NCBI GenBank assembly: GCA_024331045.1 | Contig: JANDJC010000028.1 | Location: 1 to 34,673 of the forward strand | Direction of reading: 5' to 3' | DNA: 34,673 nucleotides | Origin: Nitrospira sp. | Lineage (GTDB): Bacteria; Nitrospirota; Nitrospiria; Nitrospirales; Nitrospiraceae | In this document: piece by piece, positions 7,810 to 16,257 of the stretch | How positions within the stretch are numbered: the stretch's first letter is position 1 | Layout: every line of letters starts with the position of its first letter | Program-made: the position numbers and the translations under genes | The notes under the pieces: generated by a model | Seen by the model: the letters and a program-made list of their open reading frames with translations, nothing else | What the model was told of the DNA's origin: nothing | Database searches by the model: none

Positions 7810-10800
7810 TTACCGATAATCTCCCACCAATACCAGTCCTGACCAATAAGCCGGATGGGGAAAATCCTTTTTGACTAACAATTGAGCCTGTCTCAGGCTC
7901 ATGGCTTTGTCCTGGTGCACATAGTTGCGATAGAAGTGCTTCATGAGCAGAGAGGTCGCCAAGTCATCCACGCGCCACAGCGCCGACACCAACGTATGGG
8001 TGCCGGCGTACATGAAGGCGCGATTTAAGCCGATCAATTCGCCCGCTTCTAATCGTCCGAGCCCGGTCTGGCAGGCGCTCAAGGTGACCAGATCGGCATT
8101 TAGCGTGAGGCCGAACACCTCGCGTACTGTCAGCCTTCGGTTGTCCGGGTTCGGCGAGGCCAGCCAGAGTGATGAGAGCAGGGGATTCACATCGTCGAAT
8201 TCCCCGTGAGTGGCCAGATGGATGATGCCATAGTGTGACACGTTGGCGACCAGCCATTCCTTGGTGGCCATAGCGCCCGTGAGAATGTCCAGATTGGGAA
8301 ATTCCCATCGGATGCTGCGCGCTTCCAATTCGGCCATTGGAAGCTGGTAATTGTAGTTGCCGAGATCGGGATTCCCAATCGCTAGGATTTTGGTGTGTTT
8401 GGCGTCCTTGCGTTTGGCGAAAGTGAATTTCAGCACCGAGGCCGATGGCGAATAGAAGAGTGGATAGGCGTCGATCAACGTGCCGCTGCCCAGCGGCAGG
8501 GCCGCAAATGACAAGAAGTGCAGAGGCCCATCGGGAATGATTCCCAGATAGTGTAGTCCCTCTAAATCCCGGACGGCCGGCTCGAGCAAGAGTTGAGAAA
8601 GCCGACCGAGTTCCTCGGTAACCGAGTCCATTTTTTGGACCCTTGTCCGATAGTTTCGGACCAGGCGGTCGATTTCTCCCCCTGTGGTGGGAACCTGATA
8701 GAACCTGGTTTGCGATGCCGTGACCAGCCAGAGATAGACGTAGTCGTCTGTAACCTTGTAGGAGAGCAGTCCGACACCCGGCTCAAGCAGTCTCTGCGCC
8801 TGTTCAATCGTCAGCGGGTCGACCGCCACGAAGGTGCTCAATTCCGGACTGGCCCGTTTGAGGCGAACCAACGCTTCCTCGTAGGCCGTCTTGGTTTGGC
8901 GGACTCTGGCAACCAAATCAGGAGGAGGTTGCTCGAACGACGCCTGTTCCTTGGAGAGGGCGTCGAGTTTTGTCTGGAGGCTCAGGACACGATCGAGCAG
9001 CTGCTGATCATCTGGCGCCTTGAGGTTGAGCTTCTGGTTCGCCAAGAGGTCGATAAAACTTCTCGACCGTGATCGTTCCAGATAGTTGAAGGCGTCGTCG
9101 GTGCGCCCTAATTCGATTAGCAGGATGACCAGGTCGCGATAGAGGTCCTGGGTCTTGGTCTGGAAGCTGTTGCGGAACTCTTCAACCGTCAGGGTGGCCC
9201 TCATGCTCTCGACGATCTCAACCGCTTCGCGATAGGGTGTGACCGCCTCGACCTTCTTCCCGCTCAACCGGAGCACTGTCCCCTGTCCAGCCGCCGCTCG
9301 CCAGAGCACTTCCCTCATCTGATACCGTTTGGACAGGTCGTACGCGCGCTGATAGTAATCGAGGGCGACCTCATAGTTTCTGGTCTCCCGATGAATGGTG
9401 CCGAGTTCCAGCAGGGCCTTGACCCAGTTGTCTACGTTGTTGATGGCGGCGCTGTGCTGCTCTGCCAATTCAAGGTGGGCTCGCGCGTCGGCCAGCCGTC
9501 CCAGTTTCATAAGAGCGATACCGATGTTGCGGTGGTCATACCCCAGGCCCCATCGGCTCTGTTGCTGTTCATCAATCTGTCGTGCCCGTTCGAAGTGTTC
9601 CAACGCCTCGTCGATCCGACCCCGCTCGCGCAACATGAGGCCGAGATTGTTATGAGAAGAGGCGATCTCCTCCTTGATCTCGGCTCGTTCCGCCAATGAG
9701 ACCGCCTGTTCGGCATAGACCAGGGCCTTGTCGAGATCATTGAGCGTCCAATACAAAAGCCCCCTGGTGTTGGCGATCATGATGGGCAGTCGAGGATCCT
9801 GAGCCTGCTCCGCCTCTCTGGTCGCCGTTTCCAGATGGTCGAAGGCTGCTTGATACTGGCCTCGATACCAGGCCGTGTTGGCCAGGTAGAGTGATCCGGT
9901 GGCCAACAGGGCGGAATCGTGCAACTCCATGCCGATGTTACGTCCCTGGGCATAGTACCGGTCTGCCTCCTCGTAGAGACCACTCTTTTCGTAGGTCAGG
10001 CCGATTTCGTACAGGGTTTCAGCCTCCAGGCGGCGTGCTCCCTGTTGGCGATACTGCTCCAGCGCAGCGGCAAAGTGACCCTGTGCTTGCTCATATCGTC
10101 CCAGACGAAGATAGTGAATGCGGCCGATCCGCCGGTGCTGAGTCGCCATGTCCAACGGCTCGCCCAGCTCTTCATAGAGAGCGAAGGATTGCCCGAAGGC
10201 GTCGAGGGCCTCTGGGTAGGCTCCCATGTTTTCCTTCACTACCCCCAACGTGGCAACGCCTTTTGCCAAACGGTCCAGCTCATCATGTGCCCGCCATTCA
10301 TTGATGGCCGCTTGAAGGTGCGCCATGGCCGGTTGGAACTCTTCGAGCCTCGAATAGAGGATGCCCAAACGGTAACGGGCCTCCGCCGTGGCCCGTCGAT
10401 CGCCTCTGTCGGCGAGATGGTCGACGAGCCTGGACTGGTATGTCACTGCCGTCCGGTAATCGCCAAGCGCAAACGCCGTTTCCACAGCCAGTTCCGTCAA
10501 CTTAGCAAAGTCACCACCGGCCTTGGTCAAGGGGAGGATGGAGAGGGCGTCCTCGGCCCGCTGCAGGGCGGTCTCTAATTGTTTCGCCTGGTAGGCTGTC
10601 ACGGCGTCGGTGACAGCTCGTCGATATTCGGACTCGGCGAAGGCAGCCCGTTCCTCCCCCGTCATGCCGACAGAGCCGTAGAGTTGAAGGGCAAGGGAGC
10701 CGTCTTCGTTGCGGGATGCTTCTTGAACGGCCGCTGCAGCAGCGCGGTCGACCCGTTGGTGCTGAACCGATCGAATATACGAGGAGAGGAAAGCCTGAAT

Positions 10801-13800
10801 CTGGTCTGCTGTCCATTCTTGGGAGGTGTCTTTCCCACCGCCGGCTCGATCACTAACCGTCTTGCTTGATGCGGCGAGGATGTGAGGGAAGCCGGCCCTG
10901 ATCAAAGCCGGCGCCACGACGAGCCGCATTGTCTCCGAGTCGAGGTGGTGATTCAGTAAGACGGCTGTATGGCGATGCTTCCCGGCCAGGGTGGGGATCG
11001 AAACCTTGTCACGCACGGCGAGGTCCGACCCCATCACAAATCCTCCGTCTTTATCATAGGGGCCAGTCGTGACGACGATGTGCCGCTTGTCCAGCAACAG
11101 CCTGTCTCGGTCTCTGTTGCCGGTTAATCGGACAATGGTCTGGGCCGGCCCGGTGGACTCGCGGGTCGGCGGTCCAGTGCCCGCAACGGCCACTCTCGAA
11201 GCGAACAGGGTTCGGAGCCGGTAGGCATTCACGATGTCATACACGGAAGCAACATCCACGATGGTGGCATGCGTGGGGAGCAAGGGGAGGACAACGTTAC
11301 GAAGAGGTGCCGGGGCAGACAGGTAGACGACCGAAGCCTGCTCGATGGGCAAGGTGACGCCGGCTACGTTCGTGGATTGATTGGCCGTTCTTGGTAGAAC
11401 GATATGGCGTACCGTCTCGCCGTTGTGAAGAAAGAGAGAGAGGCCATAAACACCAGGCGTCACTTTGAGATAGAGGGCATCGGTCCGAAGCGCACCAGAC
11501 AACACGTGGGATGACGGCTCATATTCGTGCAGATACGACACGGCCCAGGGATAGTCTTCATACAGAGCGAAGGTCAATTCGCGAAATTGCTCGTTGAGGC
11601 GGTTCAGTTCCTGAGTCTGCCCCTCGCTTGCAGCAGCCTGCATCTGTTCCACAATAGTGCGGAACTCTGTCTCGTAGTCGCCGATATGGGAGAGGAGAAA
11701 GTCGCGCCCGAACCGTTTGGCGAGAAGAGAGGACGTTTTCCTCATGGCAATCCGCTCGCCGAGCTCGAACGCTGCGGCGATCTGCCCTCCTTGTGCCAAG
11801 GTCTCCATGGTGAGGGAAGCCAAACCGTCTAACAAGGGGACGATGTCAGGACCCGCTGTGCCGAACAGGTGGAAGGGATAACGAAGCAGCGTGTCCACTG
11901 CTTCCGTAAGAAGGGTGGCTTGCTCATGGCGATCCTGAGCCCGTTCGGCTCGGAGAAAAAGGGGCAGCCAGGCGAGGGGGGACGGCCGCCGGCTAGTCAG
12001 GTTCGTCACGATACCATCCAGCTTTTCCACACTTCGAGCATGGCCGGCCTGGACCGCCAAATCCCACAGGTTGAGGGTCAGGGCGAGTTTCAGCTGATCC
12101 GCTTCGTTGCCGATGAGGATGTGCTTGTGCTCGATCAGGTCGAGCGCTGCGTTGAGGAAGGAGACCGCATCCTGACGTGCACGCATGACACGATGAATTG
12201 CTTGTGCAACATGGTCCGGTGATTGTCCTGACGCAGCCTCGGTGACCTCGGTTCCTGCCAAGACGAATGCCGTATTGGCGAGCAGGAACACCGTCAATCG
12301 ATCTGGTTTTCGCTCTCGCAGCACGGTCTGAACTTCCTTGGTGAGGAGGTCGATCACTTGTGGATCGACTTCCCCTCCGGCCATCAGTCGTTCCGCCGCC
12401 AGACGCGCGAGATTGTAAAGATTGACCTTCATGCCGTAGTCCAACCCCAGCTCACGCGTGCGGGCGAGCGACCGCTCCAGGTATCGGATGCTCTCGTCGG
12501 TTTGGCCCAGCGCATGGCTCAGCACGGCCAAACGGTTCAGCACCACCGCTTCCTCGGCGCGGGCCGCGGTTGCTTGTAGGGAATCGCCGGCCGGCTGGAT
12601 CATCGCCAATTTTTTCTCATAGTACTCCTTGGCCGGTTGGGGTTCCGACAGATCTTCGTAGGCGCGGGCAATAAAGCTGAACAGGAGCTTTTCTTCTCCG
12701 TGACGATCGAACCCCGTGGCGGCTCCCTCGGCGTTGCCACCCAGCCCGACCTGGATCTGAATCAGCCCCGATCCCGCCGCTTTCTGCGTAACGCCGAAGC
12801 GATCAACGGCATCGAGACTCTCCAGTAAACTTTTGAGGGCGCGTTTGAGGGACGGCCGGGATTCTTCAGAGACACGGGCACCGAGGTGATAGAGGTTTAC
12901 GCCGATGTTGCGTCGGAGGCGGGCGACGTTCTCAGTGAGGCTCAAGCGATGATTGATCGCTAGGGCGTCCGAAAAAGATTCCACGGCTTGCGCATGGAGA
13001 CCGGCCTCCTGTTGCGACAACCCTCGCCGTTCTAAGAGCTCGGCCCGAAGCTGAGGCTGATCATCGGGAACGAGCGCCAGGGCCCGTTCGTATTGGACGA
13101 TCGACTCCTCCGTCCGACCGGTTTTAAAACAGGCTTCGCCGTAATTTTTGTGGTAAAGCAGTTCACGCAGTCGATCCCGATCGGTCGGCTCTCCCGCCTT
13201 CCGGCGCGCGTAGTGACGATACGCCTCCGCGTGGTTACCGAGCTTCATGTAAATGTTGCCCAGGTTTAAGAGCAGGTTGTGTTCTACCTCAGGCAAGAGA
13301 AACTCGTCGTTCAACTCGAGAGCCAGTCGATATTCCGCTTCCGCTCGCTCCAGCGCGTTGCGCGCGCCTACCCGCTCGGTCTGTTCGTGGGCCCATCCCA
13401 AGGTTTGATGGAAGTAGGAGATCTTGGGGTCCAGTCGGACTGCTTCCTCAATAGTCTTGATGATTCGCGAAAAATCCGGTTGTGGAGCATAGGAAAAGAC
13501 GAGGCCGAGCCCATACCGATAAGCGGGATTGTGGGGGGCCTGTTTGACGAGGTCCTCATAGAACCGTCGCACCTCGTCCCATTCCTTGAGCATGACTTTC
13601 GTTTCGATGTAGCCGCGATGGGCCTCCACCGAATCAGGATAGGTTTCAACGAGTTTGCGCAAGTCTTTGGCGGCGAGCCGGACCTCCCCCAGCTCGCGCT
13701 TGCGGAGCGCGCTCCGCACCAACTGGAGCACCATGAGAGTTCTTGCTTGGGCCAGTTCTTCCTGGTTGTGGCCAGTCAAGTTCACCAACGCTTCATAAGC

Positions 13801-15615
13801 ATGGGCCGCCTCATCAAACCGCTGGGCGGAGGTGAGGATCATGCCCTTCTTCCGATAGGCGTCGGCGACCAGCGCTGTCTCTGCCGGAAATTCTTTCATC
13901 AGCCGGTCCAGGAGGTCGACAGCTCGAAGCAGTTCGCCTTGGTCGTAGGCTCGGTCCGCCGCGCGTAGGAGGGCGGAGGCAGCCAGATAGGGAAGCGATC
14001 GATGGGTCTCGGCGAGGGTCGTGAGAGCCAGGATGGCTTTCCGAACATCTTCGTGGCCCTCCGTGAGGGCGACGGCCTGAGCCACCGCTCTCCGTCCCCA
14101 GAAACTCCGGTCACCGAATGATACGATGACGTCCAGAAGGACTTGCAGGAGTTTCTCCCGCTCTCCAAGGATACGGTACAGGGAGGCTCTGGTGAAGAGG
14201 GCGCGGGCTCGCAGTTCCTCATTGGCCGTTGTGTCGACGTGGGTCAGGGCATCGAGCGCGCTTAGGGGATTGTCGGTCAACAATCGGGCGCGGCCGATCT
14301 CCAGGTACATGGTTGCGCGAAGGGCACCGTTCTCTCTCGCTTGATTTGCGGCGGCCAGCAGCTCCCGGCTGGTCTCCTCTACCGCCCGCGTGAGTTCACG
14401 CGGGCTCATGAGTGAAGCCCGTTCTTCGAGCCGGACAACCGACAACATCATGCGGGCGATCGCTCCGATGTCTCCATCGAAGGACGTATAGCGGGCCAGG
14501 ACATCCTTGGCGGCTCCATAGCGTCGAGCGTCACGCAGGAGTTCCACCAGGGCCAGATCGAAGGAAGGGCGTTCCGCCTCAGGCAGTTGCGAAGCGAGAT
14601 TGGCGGAGATATTGGCCAAGATGAGCAAGGCTGCCTCAGTCTCACCCCGGTCTAGCAGTATCGTCGCGGATTCGCGGGCCCGCGACAGGTCCGAGTAGGT
14701 CGCGAAGAACTCCTTGAGGTTGAGGCGATAGAGGTCTTTCCGCTTGAGGTCTGAGTAATAAACATACGAGCCGCTCGCGGCCGGATAGGCATGAAACTCC
14801 TGCCCCGGTGTGAGCCGATAGAGACTCGTTCGTGTTCCGGTCGACCCATCCCAGCTGACGAGGTAAATGGACGACTCGTCATCCGCATCGATGGCACCGT
14901 CGCCGTTCGTGTCGTCTTGATAGCGGGCGAACGCGACCGTTGTCTTATCCACGAAGGCCGGGGAAGTGTCCACGAAGTCACCGCTGGTGAGGGGACGCGG
15001 ATCGGACGATGGGTGAAGCCGGAGCAGCAACCGGCGGCCATCGGAATAGACGATGGCGCCTCCTGGCCCGACGGCGTAGGACATGACGTGTTCGATGAGT
15101 GGCTCTGTTGTGCCGGTTGGGAGGGAGAGGCGGACCAGGCTTCGGTCGCCGGAGGGGTCGTTCTCCCGGAGAAAATAGACAGTCTTACCTTCGCCCCAGG
15201 CGGGAGCGAGCTCGCCATGGCGCCCATCGGTCAACCTGGTTTCTTTGCCCGTTGGGACATCCAACAGATAAATGTCGCCACGGGGGTCCGATCGATAGGA
15301 CACGTACAACAGGGAGCTGCCGTTTTCATTTAAGGCTGGGGCGGTGTCTTTCCCCGGATGGGTCGTCAAGGGGCGGGGCAGTGAGGTGACCCCAGCGGTC
15401 AAGGATTTGAGCCAGATGTCGGCGTTCCCGTTCTGCTCCGAGACAAAGGCCAGAAAGCGACCGTCAGCCGACGGTGAGCCGGCATACTCCAGCGCCGGAT
15501 GGCTTGTGACCTGCTCCGGGGCGCCGATGCCACCGGCTACTTGGAGCGGGCTTACCGCTAACGTCAGCGTCAGCAAGGCACAGAGACAAACCTGTCTCGC
15601 CGGATTCATCAGCAT
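7810..15615 (-). CDS. Giant exported beta-propeller/TPR/CHAT (caspase-like) protein, 2601 aa
   Basis: A signal peptide (about residues 1-28) contains CALLTLTLAVSPL. Residues about 35-300 are TolB/PD40-like propeller blades (SPSADGRFLAFVSEQNGNAD; DIYLLDVPTGKETRLTDG), with an EF-hand-type calcium loop at 235-246 (DTNGDGAIDADD). A long run of TPRs covers about 305-1300. Then comes a region (about 1370-1600) that looks like a second, degenerate CHAT module, more TPRs (about 1620-2200, for example YEIGLTYEKSGLYEEADRYY), and a C-terminal CHAT domain (about 2290-2600). The CHAT domain keeps the caspase-type dyad: His2470 in HLATHG and Cys2515 in LSACQTGLG. CHAT domains belong to the caspase/separase-like cysteine protease clan. 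Export of such a protease, with a periplasmic-style propeller, is unusual. It is the third gene of a five-gene operon, 6 nt after the DUF1318 gene. The target is unknown. Confidence 0.92.
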   Translation of the reverse strand: MLMNPARQVCLCALLTLTLAVSPLQVAGGIGAPEQVTSHPALEYAGSPSADGRFLAFVSEQNGNADIWLKSLTAGVTSLPRPLTTHPGKDTAPALNENGSSLLYVSYRSDPRGDIYLLDVPTGKETRLTDGRHGELAPAWGEGKTVYFLRENDPSGDRSLVRLSLPTGTTEPLIEHVMSYAVGPGGAIVYSDGRRLLLRLHPSSDPRPLTSGDFVDTSPAFVDKTTVAFARYQDDTNGDGAIDADDESSIYLVSWDGSTGTRTSLYRLTPGQEFHAYPAASGSYVYYSDLKRKDLYRLNLKEFFATYSDLSRARESATILLDRGETEAALLILANISANLASQLPEAERPSFDLALVELLRDARRYGAAKDVLARYTSFDGDIGAIARMMLSVVRLEERASLMSPRELTRAVEETSRELLAAANQARENGALRATMYLEIGRARLLTDNPLSALDALTHVDTTANEELRARALFTRASLYRILGEREKLLQVLLDVIVSFGDRSFWGRRAVAQAVALTEGHEDVRKAILALTTLAETHRSLPYLAASALLRAADRAYDQGELLRAVDLLDRLMKEFPAETALVADAYRKKGMILTSAQRFDEAAHAYEALVNLTGHNQEELAQARTLMVLQLVRSALRKRELGEVRLAAKDLRKLVETYPDSVEAHRGYIETKVMLKEWDEVRRFYEDLVKQAPHNPAYRYGLGLVFSYAPQPDFSRIIKTIEEAVRLDPKISYFHQTLGWAHEQTERVGARNALERAEAEYRLALELNDEFLLPEVEHNLLLNLGNIYMKLGNHAEAYRHYARRKAGEPTDRDRLRELLYHKNYGEACFKTGRTEESIVQYERALALVPDDQPQLRAELLERRGLSQQEAGLHAQAVESFSDALAINHRLSLTENVARLRRNIGVNLYHLGARVSEESRPSLKRALKSLLESLDAVDRFGVTQKAAGSGLIQIQVGLGGNAEGAATGFDRHGEEKLLFSFIARAYEDLSEPQPAKEYYEKKLAMIQPAGDSLQATAARAEEAVVLNRLAVLSHALGQTDESIRYLERSLARTRELGLDYGMKVNLYNLARLAAERLMAGGEVDPQVIDLLTKEVQTVLRERKPDRLTVFLLANTAFVLAGTEVTEAASGQSPDHVAQAIHRVMRARQDAVSFLNAALDLIEHKHILIGNEADQLKLALTLNLWDLAVQAGHARSVEKLDGIVTNLTSRRPSPLAWLPLFLRAERAQDRHEQATLLTEAVDTLLRYPFHLFGTAGPDIVPLLDGLASLTMETLAQGGQIAAAFELGERIAMRKTSSLLAKRFGRDFLLSHIGDYETEFRTIVEQMQAAASEGQTQELNRLNEQFRELTFALYEDYPWAVSYLHEYEPSSHVLSGALRTDALYLKVTPGVYGLSLFLHNGETVRHIVLPRTANQSTNVAGVTLPIEQASVVYLSAPAPLRNVVLPLLPTHATIVDVASVYDIVNAYRLRTLFASRVAVAGTGPPTRESTGPAQTIVRLTGNRDRDRLLLDKRHIVVTTGPYDKDGGFVMGSDLAVRDKVSIPTLAGKHRHTAVLLNHHLDSETMRLVVAPALIRAGFPHILAASSKTVSDRAGGGKDTSQEWTADQIQAFLSSYIRSVQHQRVDRAAAAAVQEASRNEDGSLALQLYGSVGMTGEERAAFAESEYRRAVTDAVTAYQAKQLETALQRAEDALSILPLTKAGGDFAKLTELAVETAFALGDYRTAVTYQSRLVDHLADRGDRRATAEARYRLGILYSRLEEFQPAMAHLQAAINEWRAHDELDRLAKGVATLGVVKENMGAYPEALDAFGQSFALYEELGEPLDMATQHRRIGRIHYLRLGRYEQAQGHFAAALEQYRQQGARRLEAETLYEIGLTYEKSGLYEEADRYYAQGRNIGMELHDSALLATGSLYLANTAWYRGQYQAAFDHLETATREAEQAQDPRLPIMIANTRGLLYWTLNDLDKALVYAEQAVSLAERAEIKEEIASSHNNLGLMLRERGRIDEALEHFERARQIDEQQQSRWGLGYDHRNIGIALMKLGRLADARAHLELAEQHSAAINNVDNWVKALLELGTIHRETRNYEVALDYYQRAYDLSKRYQMREVLWRAAAGQGTVLRLSGKKVEAVTPYREAVEIVESMRATLTVEEFRNSFQTKTQDLYRDLVILLIELGRTDDAFNYLERSRSRSFIDLLANQKLNLKAPDDQQLLDRVLSLQTKLDALSKEQASFEQPPPDLVARVRQTKTAYEEALVRLKRASPELSTFVAVDPLTIEQAQRLLEPGVGLLSYKVTDDYVYLWLVTASQTRFYQVPTTGGEIDRLVRNYRTRVQKMDSVTEELGRLSQLLLEPAVRDLEGLHYLGIIPDGPLHFLSFAALPLGSGTLIDAYPLFYSPSASVLKFTFAKRKDAKHTKILAIGNPDLGNYNYQLPMAELEARSIRWEFPNLDILTGAMATKEWLVANVSHYGIIHLATHGEFDDVNPLLSSLWLASPNPDNRRLTVREVFGLTLNADLVTLSACQTGLGRLEAGELIGLNRAFMYAGTHTLVSALWRVDDLATSLLMKHFYRNYVHQDKAMSLRQAQLLVKKDFPHPAYWSGLVLVGDYR

Positions 15616-15621
15616 CTCAGG

Positions 15622-16257
15622 CTACGGTTTGCGGACCCATTGCCCATCTTCCCGCTGGATCCAGTCTCCGGAACGGGCTCGGTCTCGGTTGAGGGCTGCA
15701 AAGGTCCGCCGTATTTTCGGGAGGTCTTGTGGCGTAAAAGTTTCATTGGTCGCCAAGACCCGTTGCATGAGCATCGCTCGGTCGGCGTTTTCCTCCTCCA
15801 CAAGGTTCTTGACGAAGGCGTGGCGATCGGCGGGAATGTTCTCTGGATGCAGGATCGTCAGCTCCCCTTCTAGGTTTTCGCCCAGGATCCCTTCCGCCTT
15901 GAGCCGATCGATATCGTCCCTGTTGAAAGCCGACCGTTGCATGGCGCGAATCGCCGCTTCTTTGCTCGGTGGGATGGGAGGCTGCGGCACTAACTTGCCT
16001 GAGGGGTCAATATAACGGACCGAGGCGACGAGCAGCACTTCCTGGTTCAATTCCTGGTAGGTGCCCAGCACCTGATTTTCCAGCGCCGTCTTTTCATCGA
16101 CGATCGTCACACCAACGAGCGGCCCGCTACAGCCGACGAGGGGAATCGCCCAGGTCATCCCGCCGATCAATACCATCGTCAAGAGGCCGCCGTTGTGGCT
16201 CTTGGCCGTGATTCGTTCGACCGATTGGCAACCGCTCGATTTGCAGAACATGAACAT
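15622..16257 (-). CDS. DUF1318 (YdbL-like) lipoprotein
   Basis: The 211-residue product has a hydrophobic signal segment (LLTMVLIGGMTWAIP) ending in a lipobox, LVGC. The N-terminal domain is VTIVDEKTALENQVLGTYQE and onward. The C-terminal half (about 110-211) fits DUF1318: DIDRLKAEGILGENLEGEL, then EENADRAMLMQRVLATN and the closing GDWIQREDGQWVRK, corresponding to the family's G-(Y/W)-(V/I)...G-x-W-(L/V)RK end. In E. coli YdbL is periplasmic and works with AsmA-like YdbH and the lipoprotein YnbE in intermembrane lipid transport. Here the protein is itself a lipoprotein and no YnbE-like gene is visible. Start 16257 was chosen because TGATG overlaps it with the AsmA-like gene's stop; a longer in-frame reading to 16341 would run into that gene. 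Confidence 0.82.
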   Translation of the reverse strand: MFMFCKSSGCQSVERITAKSHNGGLLTMVLIGGMTWAIPLVGCSGPLVGVTIVDEKTALENQVLGTYQELNQEVLLVASVRYIDPSGKLVPQPPIPPSKEAAIRAMQRSAFNRDDIDRLKAEGILGENLEGELTILHPENIPADRHAFVKNLVEEENADRAMLMQRVLATNETFTPQDLPKIRRTFAALNRDRARSGDWIQREDGQWVRKP

